A stretch of DNA of 64,000 nucleotides from Austropuccinia psidii. Lineage: Eukaryota > Basidiomycota > Pucciniomycetes > Pucciniales > Sphaerophragmiaceae. The notes under the pieces were generated by a model. It saw only the letters and a program-made list of their open reading frames with translations, searched no databases and was not told where the DNA came from. Made by a program: the position numbers and the translations under genes. The DNA lies in NCBI GenBank assembly GCA_023105745.1, contig JALGQZ010000009.1:39179359-39243358 (forward strand), given 5' to 3'. Positions 10,673 through 21,629 of the stretch are shown one piece after another (the first letter of the stretch is position 1; each line of letters starts with the position of its first letter).

Positions 10673-12707
10673 TTTCTAGCTGTAAATCCACAATCTTAAT
10701 TTTTGATCTGTGAGCTCAGTAGGAAAATTGTTTTGGTATATTTAGAGGGGCAGCTAAAAGACCATTATCACCCTTGGTTACAGGAGTTTCAGCAATCCAA
10801 AACTGATAACTTGTGATTTTCCCTTCAAGGAATTCCTTATCCAATTCCACAAAAAAATTAGTTCTATATCTGTTATCACAAAAGTGGCATAAAACATTCA
10901 AACATCAACAATAAGTCATCCTCAAAATTCAATCAATCAAGAAATTAGAAAAAAGCTCAAACCTGAAGAAAGATATAAGTGATCAGCTATCACCATACCT
11001 GGAATCAAATCCCAAGAATCAGGAAGATTTCCAAAAAATGAAAAAGGACTCAAAATTATCATCTCATACAAACAGTAATCACTAAAAATTCTCCAAAGGA
11101 TACAAACCACCACAGGAAAAGTCACAAAGGAATTCCCATTGGTCAAATCCAACACCACCCATTAAGGGTAAAGAATTATAATCCCTTATTCATTTTTTTT
11201 GAAATGATACAGAAGAAACAACCCTTCCAGAAAAGAAGAAGAATATTCCAAAGAAAAAGGGATAGACCCTAATCAATATTAACAAACTTCATGGGGGATA
11301 TTCAAGAATAAAGTATAAATGATAATACTGGGAAAGGCCAAGAAGAAATGTCTCCAGAAATACTTAAACGTAATTTTTCTGAAATAGAACAAGAATTTGA
11401 AGAATTACCCAGAAAGCTTGGAAAAAGCAAATAACCAACATATAGACCACAAGTAAGCCCTCTATAATAGAGTACTAGTAATCAAAGAATATTCAGGCTT
11501 CAAGAGTCCCTTCACCTTATCTCAGGACATATTATTTATTTACACAATTAAAAGAAAGAAACAAACTAGCTTACCAAGAAGAGTTCAAATTTCTGGTCTG
11601 ATTCTCAGATCATCACATAAAGAATCACTAATAAAGAAATACCCAATTACCAAGATCAGGGAAAAGGTTTTCAACCTTTTTTTTGTGAAGAATATGTGGA
11701 AATATTTATCAATAAAGTTTGAAGAATAGCAGACATAGAAGGTGCAAGTGGAAGGGATATTTCAAGACAAGTAGCCTTCTGAACCAAGGATAAAGAAATA
11801 CATTACAACATTGAAGGAATTCCTAGTTATGAAACTTGAAATTGGGAACAACAGAAGGTGTATATGAAGAGAAGATGAAGAAAAATCCTATAAGAAAGAA
11901 AGTACAAGAGCTCCCCAATCACTAAGCTCTCTAAATAAATCTAACTGCAAGGAGGAATCAGTAATTTTACCCAATACAGGAATTTTATTGGGAAAGATAA
12001 ATCAATAAGCACTGACCTCAGAGGATATCAATAAATCCAAGGAGATATAAACAAAAATGAAGAGATATTAGAAATTTTATCCTGAGGTGTAAAAGAAATA
12101 ATTTACAAAGAAAGGGTCAAGGATAGAGTCATGGCCCAAGCCCTGGATGGAGGTTATATCATTCCAAGTGAGGAGATATTGAAGAATTCCATTTGACAAG
12201 ATCTTGAAAAAGATTCTTAATTCAGAAAAAATAATTTTCCAAGGAGAAATTAAATAACAGATAAACAACAAAAGTCATCCCTTGAGAAGAAAACTTGGAG
12301 GAAGTACTTAAAAAGATGAAGCAGCTTACCAACAAAATTATAAATACAGAGAAAAAGTGAGAAAAAAAGTAACCAATGAAGAAATTGTGGGACCAGATTA
12401 AAGAATTAACCAATTATCATTATAATAATAAAGATAATACCAATCATTTTATCAACAGGCAATACAAAGGGGTAATATTTGACCATTTCCTGGAGGCCAA
12501 CTTTCCCAAGAACCAGTTCAAATTTCTGGGACACTGCCATTAAAATGCTATCTTTTTTTGAAAAAACTCACACAAGAAGATAACAAAGAGGCAAGGGCCA
12601 AAAGGAAAGGAAATTCTTTCCTTTTCCAAAATTTTCAAATAATAGCCCATGAAACACCAATTTATTCCAGGGATCTAGTCAGGGAATTTGCAAAAGAACA
12701 ACAAGAA
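10673..12707. other. Unassigned A-rich sequence with relics of coding bias
   Basis: Purine-rich, Glu/Lys-like triplet runs (for example 11345-11430) recur on the + strand but every frame is broken by many stops. It may be a very old gag-like remnant. No domain is recognisable. Confidence 0.3.
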
Positions 12708-14564
12708 AGTAAAATGTGTCTATGAAACTTTTGATAATATTACTATTAATCAACAATACTAAAATTGTTCTTATGAAATATAATAATAAAATTGTCATAA
12801 CCACAATTAAATAGCCAATTAGTTTTTTCTTTTGCTTGTTATTATAACAGTAAGCAGTGACTGTCTACAAGAATCAATTACAAGAAGTATTAAATGATAA
12901 AACTATTTTTCAGAAGAATAATTATAAGCTGAATTATTGAAGAAAACAAATAATAGAGAAACAATTTAAGAATTAATTATAAGCCACTCACTAATAATCT
13001 AATGAACCTTTGAAATAATATGGTAGAGAGATTTAAAAGGAAAATTGTGGATTTAATAGATCAAAATTGATTTATAACAATATTAAAACAATATATAGTT
13101 TATCATTACGATTTCACGCTTTTCTGATTGATTCTGAAAGAATACAACACTTAAGGAAAGATTTAACCAATACTAACTTATTGGTAACAAAGATATAATT
13201 GGATAATAAGATGATTTGGAAAAAACAGCAAGAGGAACACTCTTTTTAGTAAAAAAAGCTCACAGAGGCATTCCATGGGAAAACTGAAAAACAAGTGAGT
13301 TAGAAAAAAAACACTTTCGGATTGATGATTGCATCATCTGCTGTTGTGTAAGATTATCATAATTACTTAATTGATGCATTTACATGACTACCAACCCATT
13401 TATGGTTAAGAATAAAAGGAATAAAAATTCAAATATTCTTTTATTTAAAAATGAGCATTGATTAATAAAGGTTATCTATGTTATTGGAAATTTCATCACA
13501 GGTTGTATTTTCTGTGAACTTGTGAAGATTCAGTGTTTCATGTGAAATCATCAAAATTGGACTGTAAGTAAAACTTTGAATTTTACCTAAAAACCACAAT
13601 TATTTTTGTTTTATTTATGAGTTATACCATTTTTCATTGGTACTGAATGTTTTAGAACTATCTGTTGAGAATTGTATTTTTAATGAATTTTTGAAGTTTT
13701 TACCTCATTTCTACATAAAATTGCAAATAACACAGTATGGCAGGTCTCTGGGAGATAAATCAATGGATACTAGTCCAAAAGGAGTTTTGAGTAATCTTTT
13801 AAGGTTTATCAATGGAAAATCATTAAGAATTTACATGGTTATACCAGGCTAAGCTTTGCTTTACCCCTTTGTCACGTCAAAATAGTAGCTTATTTGCAAT
13901 TTTCTTATGATTTAATGAGATTTTAACTTGGTGTCTAGGTTCCCAAAAATTTTTAGTATACTAATTGGGCCATTATAAGCCATGGATCCCAGCTTTAGAG
14001 CTACCCACGCCTCAGAGGCCACAGAAGTTGGGGCCCCTGGCTCTCTTTGATGTCTTTTGTCCCCCTTAGCTATTTTCATGTCAAAAATAGAAATTCAGGC
14101 TTCAATACTGATATCCACCATGGGTGTATCAAAACTGCATGTACGAATACCATAATTTAAGTGCAACAAACATTCATAACACTATTGTTAGTGTATATGT
14201 GACATGGAATTTCTCACATTCCCATTATTTTGGCATGAAATTGAGAAAAACAAAAATTTTCACAATTTCTTTATGTAGTGTTGACAATGTGGTATTGAAT
14301 TATTTTCCATATTACCACCTCATATAGATAATTTAAGCTTATTCACTCTATGAAGCTACCCCAGGTGAAATTTTTTGTAGAATCCAAATATGGCCTTAAC
14401 TCTATGGATTTACTTACTCACAAAAATTTTATTCATCTTTTCTGAAACAAAAAAATTATGATGTTTGAATATATGCATGACTTATGGGTTATGCATAGTT
14501 CAAAATTTATTTGACAGATATATGTGGCCTATTTGGGTATGTAAAACATACCTCAATGATCAAA
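12708..14564 (-). repeat. 3' LTR of element B
   Basis: Minus-strand copy of the C LTR family, about 1857 bp. Its left end (GTAAAATGTGTCTATGAAAC) matches the reversed LTR terminus and its right end (ATTTGGGTATGTAAAACATA, CCTCAA) matches the reversed LTR start. It is strongly diverged from C, and the terminal TGTGAGCC is mutated. A reversed polypurine tract (TTCCCCCCCCAC, from 14565) adjoins it. Short ORFs inside (13637, 14124) are not genes. Confidence 0.8.
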
Positions 14565-14696
14565 TTCCCCCCCACAAAAAAGTGAAATTGTACTACAGTT
14601 TGATTAATAATATTCAGAAGAAAAAGGCCCCAAAGGGGGTTAATATCCACTGTCCAACCTCCTTAAATCACTCAGATCAAGTAGTTTGAAGCACAT

Positions 14697-14891
14697 TCAT
14701 AGAATTATTGAGGCTTGTGGCCTTCTTTCATTTCCAAATCTTCTCAACAGTTTATCTGATTCAGGTCTTTCTGATTCTGCCAGCCATTCATCTTCATGTA
14801 CTGGATTTCTATATCTGACAAGATATTCTCTTTTATTTTTACCAGTAAGTCTTCTTTCTCTAATGAACTTCTTCATTTCTTTTGTCTTCAA
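14697..14891 (-). pseudogene. Chromodomain remnant of element B
   Basis: 64 codons matching the C-terminal chromodomain of C (KNKREYLVRYRNP, EDEWLAESE, SDKLLRRF). It ends in the expected place before the polypurine tract. The integrase C-terminal part between here and 15450 is recognisable only in pieces. Confidence 0.8.
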
Positions 14892-15450
14892 TATGTTCTA
14901 ATGGTGGTACAGCTAAAGGAGTTGGGTTCCTTAAAGGAAACAATTCTTTATCATCTGGTGGATAAGGTTGCATCAGGTTGACTGGAAAAGTGGACTGTTT
15001 ATTTTCTAACTCACCACTCACTTCCACTTAAACTGCATTGGGCCCATGTAAGGCAACAATAACAAAAGGTCATACATAAAAAGCTTTGAGCTCCTTTGGT
15101 CCTTTGACATTATTAAAATTCAGAGTTGAAACTAGAGGTAAGTCCCCTATTTTAAATTATGGTACTTTATGACGCTTTTCCTGCTTCTGTTTGCATAGTC
15201 AAAATCATCATTCATTATTTTTTTCATGGTGTTTCAATTTATCAAGAATCATTTTGAAGCTGGAAGCTGTAGGATGGATGTCAATTAAAGTCTTTCCTCA
15301 GTGTGTGTGCTGGGAGTCTTGGATTCCATCCTTTTCCTAAAATAGCAGGAGTCGGACCTGCACAAGAATGAACTAATGTCCTATATTCCAGCTCCAGTGC
15401 AGGTATTAGAGTACACCAGTCATGGGTAAAGCCATCTGAGTCTTTGAATT

Positions 15451-15960
15451 CTAATCCATAAGCATGGAATCTCCTGATCCTGTGTCTAAAGTTGAAATTA
15501 TTATTTCTACTAGCTCATCAGTTTGAGGGTGATATGCTGCAGGAAATGATAACTTGGTCCCAAACAATCTATGAAGATTGGTCCAAAGTGCAGATTTGAA
15601 TTTGGGACTGCTTTCACTTATGATATTCTTAAATATCCCTTTATGAGAGATAACTCTATTCCATAGAAGAAGAGCTTCATCCATAGCAGTGTCATCCTTA
15701 TGACATGGTAAGAATATGGGAGCCTTGCTATATCTGTCTACAATGACTAAACAAGAATTATAGCTTCTGTCACCACTTGGAGGGAGTTCTGTGACAAAAT
15801 CAGTTTGAAAAACTTCCCAAGGGGACTGTGGTTCTTGAATATGAATCATAAGTCCAAATTTCTTGCCTGTACTCCTGTTTGCATTTTGGCATCTATCACA
15901 GGTATGGGAATATTCAATGGTCTCTTTTCTCCAAGATGGCCACCATGCACAGTCTTTCAC
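15451..15960 (-). pseudogene. Integrase remnant of element B
   Basis: 169 codons covering the HHCC finger tail (CDRCQNANRSTG) and catalytic core. The first Asp (QTDFVTELPP) is present. The second Asp is lost: the usual SDRDPKF reads SESSPKF. The Glu helix reads LVEIIISTLD. Two catalytic positions are thus altered or doubtful, so the protein would be inactive. Confidence 0.85.
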
Positions 15961-16110
15961 TTTCTCAAGTGTTTTGTCTTCTGAAAGGTGTCAAGAATAC
16001 ATGATATCATGACATTCATGAAGAATTGTATTGATAAGTAATCTACTGCATAATGTAATTGCAGAAGAATATTTTGTCCTGTGGTAGATTATGCTGTCAA
16101 ATAAGTGAAA

Positions 16111-16512
16111 TCATCTTTCCAAATAGGAAGTTTTCCATGCTTCATCTAGTGAACTACAAAAAGCTGTATCTTTGAAGTCATTATCTAGAAAGGATGTCAA
16201 GATATGAAAATTCTTGTCCTGCTTATAAGATTTTCTGACTTCCTCAGAGAATTCAGTACCAATATCAATTATTTTAATGCCTTCAATTGAAATATGGGGT
16301 TCTGATTCCAAAGGTACATGAGCTGGGTTATCAGGAGTATTGGCTAAAGCCAACCTACTGAGTCCATCAGCATTCTTATCAATATTTCCTGCTCTATGGA
16401 CTATAGTCATGTTTACTCTATATTCTTGGATGGCTATCCACCATCTCAGCATATGTCTGTTGGGTTTCTTCATGTTGAGAAGTGATTTCACTGCATTAAA
16501 GTCAGTTATCAC
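16111..16512 (-). pseudogene. RNase H C-terminus and RNase H-integrase linker remnant of B
   Basis: Begins in [20 protein letters not shown] (RNase H, third acidic position present) and includes [10 protein letters not shown], then the linker that precedes integrase in C. A frameshift or stop separates it from the next RT piece at 16639-16926. Confidence 0.8.
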
Positions 16513-16638
16513 TTCAAAAACACTACCATCAAGATGATAATGTAATTTCTCAAGTGTTCATACAAAACACAAGCACTCACTTTGGCTTGCACCATATCTG
16601 GCTTCTGTTGGCTTAATTTTCCTTGAGATATAACAAAT

Positions 16639-16926
16639 TCATGCTTCTGTAGGCTTGTCATCAATAATTTGGACTTGGTGTAGCATTTCTCCCAATACAT
16701 CTCCACATGCATCAATATACAATCTGAAAGGTATATTCTCGTCTTGCATGAGAAGTGAAGGTGCTTCTCTAAGAGTTTTCCTTATGTTCTCATAAGTTTT
16801 AATTCTTCCTTGTGTCATATCACATACTTTCTGTTTATTACAGAATCTATAGAGTGACTTGGATAGAATTGCAAATTCTTTAAGGTGTTGCCTGTAATAA
16901 CTGGCAAATCCAAGGAGAGAAATCAT
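16639..16926 (-). pseudogene. RT connection and RNase H N-terminus remnant of B
   Basis: Matches C over [19 protein letters not shown] and the RNase H start [14 protein letters not shown]. The region between this and 17207 is degenerate. Confidence 0.8.
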
Positions 16927-17206
16927 TTCTTTTTTATTCTGGAGTATTGGTTTAAGTAAGACTTCTGCCCCTTATTTTTGTCAACACCCAAGCTCAAACC
17001 ATTAAAAATATGTCATAGAGCTTTAAGTTCTTCAAAGCCAATTTTCCACTTCTTGAGTGAAATCTTCATATTCACTCCTGCAGATTTGTCAAGTACTCTT
17101 GCAAGTCTATCAAGGTGCAAAGACCATGGATCTTAACATATTCTTATATCATCAATATAAATAATGAGTCATCCTTCAGATAATTCTGTGGGGAAGATGA
17201 TTTTCA

Positions 17207-17737
17207 TCATTCCTTGATAATGAGATGGAGCGTTTTTATTCCCAAATGGAATTCTAACATACTCTCATAAATACCACAGTGGGTGATAATTCTAAGTAAT
17301 TTCTTGGCTTTGGGAATCAAAATATTTTGATGAAAGCCTTTAAATTTATCCATGGATGTTATATTATTAGCTTTGCACAATTGGGTTAAAGTTTCTTGGA
17401 TTTTGGGAATTGGATACATATCTGGAACTGTGTAGGTATTCAATTCTCTAAGATCTCCAACCGCCCTTGATCTATCATTATGCTAAGAAATAATGGCAGG
17501 AGCTTTCACTTAAGCTTCCTCATTATGGCCTACTTTTCTTAGTACACCAAGGTGTATAAACTCTTGGATATGTTCTTCCAAGGCTTCTCTAGCTCTGAGA
17601 CTTGCTGGATAAGCTGGTCTTCTAAGTAAAAGGGGGTATGGTCTGTAAATATTGGGAGTAATATCAAATTCATTTCCCTTAATAGCACTTAATGGTTCAT
17701 CATCTGAAGGAAATGCATTTCTCTTTGTGTAAAACAC
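17207..17737 (-). pseudogene. Reverse transcriptase remnant of B (two pieces)
   Basis: 17207-17443 carries NTYTVPDMYPIPKIQETLTQ to the fingers/palm, and 17510-17737 carries the RT N-terminal block DEPLSAIKGNEFDI and LRRPAYPAS. They are separated by stops. The YIDD box region (17140-17200) is broken, reading as IIYIDDI with an adjacent stop. Confidence 0.8.
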
Positions 17738-17844
17738 ATCAACAAGCTCATACCTTACTTTGGGTGATAATTATGGATTGATCTATGCTTCAATAAGGTG
17801 ATACTTCACAAATTCCTCATTATAAGTATCTTTACTTGAAGATA

Positions 17845-18331
17845 CTATTGGAATTTGTTTGAGCATATTGGAAAAACAAATTTTTGTGTTTTATTTTCTC
17901 CAATTGTAAAATATCTGTCCTTATGGTTATTGATGTCAATACCATAAATATTCAAATAATTGTTCCCATGAATAATATGTTGAGATGTACAATTGTTCAT
18001 TAGTAATATCTCTGTCTTCATTCTTAAACCTCCTGCAGGGTGTGGAATTGCAAGATTAATGTCCAATATTCCCAAAGGGTAAATATTATTACTGGCACTA
18101 CTAAACTTTCCACCTTCTATTGGTAATAGATAGTTTTTCCATTCAGAGAGTATGATTTAAAGGTAGTCTTTGCCTATACAAGCTTGAAATGCCCCCATGT
18201 CCAAATTGACTATGGCTTCAACATCATTAATCAGAATTCATGTGATACAAGATGCTCCAGAAGTGGGTCCTTTGCCTCTAGCCGGTTTAGTCTTACACAT
18301 TCTAGACTCCTGTAGCTTGGTCAGGTATAGC
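17845..18331 (-). pseudogene. Protease remnant of B, cut by insertion of C
   Basis: 17845-18075 is an open 76-codon piece with the flap/C-terminal block ([20 protein letters not shown]). Upstream, the active-site loop is read with frameshifts. Element C starts at 18332, inside the Gag-protease linker. Confidence 0.75.
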
Positions 18332-20253
18332 TGTGAGCCTTGAGGTATATTTTACATACCCAAATAGGCCACAATTATCTTAAAAAGAAATTTTGAATTA
18401 TGCAAAACTCATAAGTCATGCATATATCCAAAATTCATCATTTTCAATTTCAGAAAAGATGAATAACTTTTTATTGAGTAAGTAAATCCATGGATTTAAG
18501 ACCAGATTTGGATTCTACACAAAAATTCACCTAGGGTAGCTCCATAGAGTGAATAAGCTCAATTTAAGTATTTGAGGTGGTAAAATGGAAAATACTTCAA
18601 TACCACATCATTAATACCACATAAAAGATCCGTGAAAATTTTTGTTTTTCTTGATTTTTAGCCAAAATAATGGGAAAGTGAGAAATCCCATGTTACATAT
18701 ACACTAAGAATAGTGTTATGCATGTTTTGAGCACTTAATATCATGGTATTCTTACATGGACTTTTGGTACACCCATAGTGGATATCTCACTTGAAGCTTA
18801 AATTACTATTTTGACGTAAAAATTAGGCAAGGGGGACAAAAGACATCAAAGAGAGCCAGGGTACCCAACTTCTGAGGCCTCAGAGGCGTGGATAGCTCCA
18901 GAGCATGGATCCATGGCTCATCTTGGCCCAATTGGTAAACTAAAACTCTTTGGGAACTTGGTTACCAAGTTACACCTACTGTAATCATAAGAAAAATAGC
19001 AAATAACCTGCTATTTTGACGTGCCAAGGAGGTAATAAGCTACTTAGGCTCCTGTAACCACGTCAATTCTTGATGAATTTCCATGACTAGACCCTAAAAG
19101 AGTAATTAAACCCTTTTGGGATCCATATTCATTGATTTACCTCATAGCAACCAGCAAAATACTGCTATTTGCAATTCTACGTAGAAATGAGGTAAAAACT
19201 TCAAAAATTCATTAAAAATACAGTTCTTAATGAATCTTCCTGAAACTTTCAGGACCAATGAAGAACTGTATTATCTATGGTACAACCAAAAAGAATTATG
19301 GTTTTACTAGTAAAATTAAAAGTTTTACTTAAAGTCCATTTTTGACCATTCTACGTGAAACACTGAATCTTCAAGAATCACAGGAATTACAACCTGTGAT
19401 GAAATTGGCAATAACATTGATAACTTTGAGAAATCAATGATTATTTTAGAATAAAAGAAGATTTACAGATGTTACTCCTTTTATTCTTAACCATATTGGG
19501 GTTGGTAGTCACGTAAAAGCATCAATTAAGTAATTATGATAATCTTACATGACAACAGATGATGCAATCATTAATCCAAAAGGGTTTATTGTTTTCTCAC
19601 TCACTGGTTTTTCAGTTTGCTCCATGGCACGCCTCTGTGAGCTGTTGTTGACTTAAAAGAAGCCTATTCTTGCTGTTTTTTCCGTATCATCATCTTATCA
19701 ATTTATTAAATCATTATTACCAACAAGAAAGTATTAGTTAAAGCTATTCTTAAGTGTTTTAAATCTTTCAAAATCATCCTGAAAGACGTGAAATCATAGA
19801 ATCCAACTATATATTGTTGTAATACTGTTATAAATCTTTTTGATCCCTTAAATCCACAATTCTACATCAAATTTCTCTACTCTTATCTATCAATAAGTTC
19901 TTTGGAGTATTAGTGAGTCATTTATTCTTAATTCTTAAAGTTTTTCTCTAGTAATAGTTTTCTTCAAGAATTATCTTTATAATTATTCTTGCAAAAGATA
20001 ATTATATATTAAAATAATTTTATTATTTTTATAAAGAAGTTTTTATTATTAAATTCTTCTTGTAATTGATTCTTGTAGACAATTACTTGCTCACTGTTAA
20101 AATCACTAGTAGTGCTTAACACGTGAAAGAAATAATTTTTTTAATTATTTAATTGTGGTTATAATAATATTTTATTATTATATTTCATAAGAACAGACAT
20201 AGTACTGTTGATTAATAGTAATATTATCACCAGTTTCATAGTCACATCTTACA
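18332..20253 (+). repeat. 5' LTR of element C
   Basis: 1922 bp, TGTGAGCCTTGAGG...CATCTTACA (TG...CA). Nearly identical to 26695-28617. It should hold promoter and polyadenylation signals, but I could not place the transcription start. Confidence 0.95.
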
Positions 20254-20275
20254 TTTGGGGGCCTGGCCGTGTTTT
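20254..20275 (+). other. Putative primer binding site of element C
   Basis: TTTGGGGGCCTGGCCGTG follows the LTR directly. From the third base, TGGGGGC would pair with a tRNA 3' end ending GCCCCCA, which fits a tRNA with C before CCA (eukaryotic tRNA-Pro, as used by murine leukaemia virus). Pairing past seven bases is unverified. B, E and the old element D keep a similar motif at the same place. Confidence 0.5.
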
Positions 20276-20641
20276 TTGAACCTTGTACCCTTAATTAATA
20301 TATTTTTAAGCTCTAAAATATATTAATTTAATAATTTTTTCTTTCATTTTAAAGTTAAATTAATTCTTATTTTTGAAATTGTTTTGAAAATCTTTTCATT
20401 GAGGAATTTGGTTTGATTTTATACTGTTTTTACACGTGGCTTTTTCACATCCAAAAACTTATAAAATTATTCTTTGAGTTACTCTGAATTAATTTTCATT
20501 CAACATCTTAAATTTTAATTTTTTTCTTTAAAAAGAATAATTTTTTTAATATTAAAAAATAATCAAATTCATAAAAAATCTTTTAAAAAGATATCTTAAA
20601 ACACAAAAATAATTTCTTTTATCATATTTTTTTTCTTTAAG
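20276..20641 (+). other. Leader of element C, ending in a possible 3' splice site
   Basis: Very AT-rich and non-coding. It ends in a pyrimidine tract plus AG (TTTTTTTTCTTTAAG, 20641). B and E have the same layout (TTTTTCTCTAG, TTTCCCTGTAG) before the conserved coding exon, so the leader may be an intron. The matching donor was not identified. Confidence 0.4.
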
Positions 20642-21629
20642 TGTCTTTAATCAAATACTGTGCAGCTGGTAACAGACTCAGTAAAAGATACATCAATAGT
20701 CCAGAATCTTCAAAAGCAGAATCTGAAGACAGTATTGAGGTGCAGATTGCTAAAAGAGGCACTTTATTCAACTCAGAAAAAGCTAAATTACCACCAAAAG
20801 GTGTGTATTTTATCTTATATTTTCACCTTTTATCTTTAAATTGACGTGAAAATGGTGCATACGAGAAATGGAAGCAACTATTCAGTCCAACCAGATGGAT
20901 GTGGACAAGGAAGAGGCAAGACCAAATCCAGAAGTGCCAAATGTTCCACAAGAAAGACACATCTGGAGGATGCCAGAGTTGCCCCCCATTCCCCAAGGTC
21001 TGTACCAACAGATTTTGATGCAAATTCTGAGCCTGAACTGATTTATGGTAATATTTCCAGGGCTAAACCACTTTCAGGTGGCAGCAATAGAAATATATCA
21101 ATGCCAGTACAAAAACTGGTTCAGAGCAGCCAAGGAAGAGGAGTGGGAAATCTGCCCAAGCCTTTGGCAGGGGGCCATGAACTCCTACTTACACATCAAG
21201 AGCTTTCTGGGTCAGGAGAAGACCATAGAACTCTTGGGAGGATGGAGCCCCCTGTCTTGCAAAGACAAGGTCAAAAAGATAAAGAATTGGTTGAAGAACC
21301 AAAGTCTTTTATCCATAGACCAGAAGAAAGAGTTGGAAATGACTCCAGCTTTGGAGATAGAGGCACCAGTGGCATCTACCAGCTCCAAACTAGCTCCAGA
21401 AGCGCCCAAGGACAAGCCCAAAGGACCTGAAAAGAAACAGAGAGGTCCCAAGAACCATCAAGGCAAGGGCAAAGGCAAAGCCAATTGGCACAGACCTTAC
21501 CCACAAGGGTACAGGATCCCCAAATTGGAGCCTTCAGCCGTGGACAGTGTCTTCAATATGGCCAGAACTCTTATGGAATTCACAGCCAAGGAGCAGGAAA
21601 GGATGAACAGGACTTTTCCACGCAAATAA
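20642..21629 (+). CDS. ORF1 of element C: spliced upstream protein overlapping gag-pol (predicted)
   Basis: Predicted exons: 20642-20800, 20866-20997 and 21091-21629. Introns are GTGTGT...CGAG (65 nt) and GTCTGT...AATAG (93 nt). Joined, they give one open frame of 275 codons (start codon not found; it may lie in an earlier exon) ending at TAA 21627-21629. Unspliced, this frame is broken at 21039-21041. The first exon ([16 protein letters not shown]) is conserved in E and partly in B, and both also keep the first intron (65 and 61 nt). The last exon has a Trp/Glu-rich block ([18 protein letters not shown]) and a Lys/Gly-rich basic tail; its end is conserved in A. No known domain is recognised. 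It is in a different frame from gag-pol, which is also open here. Confidence 0.6.
20801..20865 (+). other. Predicted intron 1 of ORF1 (element C)
   Basis: GTGTGT donor after CCAAAAG, acceptor CGAG before AAATGG. The corresponding intron is 30674-30738 in B and 41489-41549 in E, both with CAG acceptors. It contains the ATG (20852) of the overlapping gag-pol frame, so splicing would remove that start. Confidence 0.55.

Noticed and set aside
21485..21629. Start of gag-pol at 21485
   Set aside because: The codon is TTG and the frame continues upstream past a single stop to ATG 20852; this position is only the first near-start after that stop.
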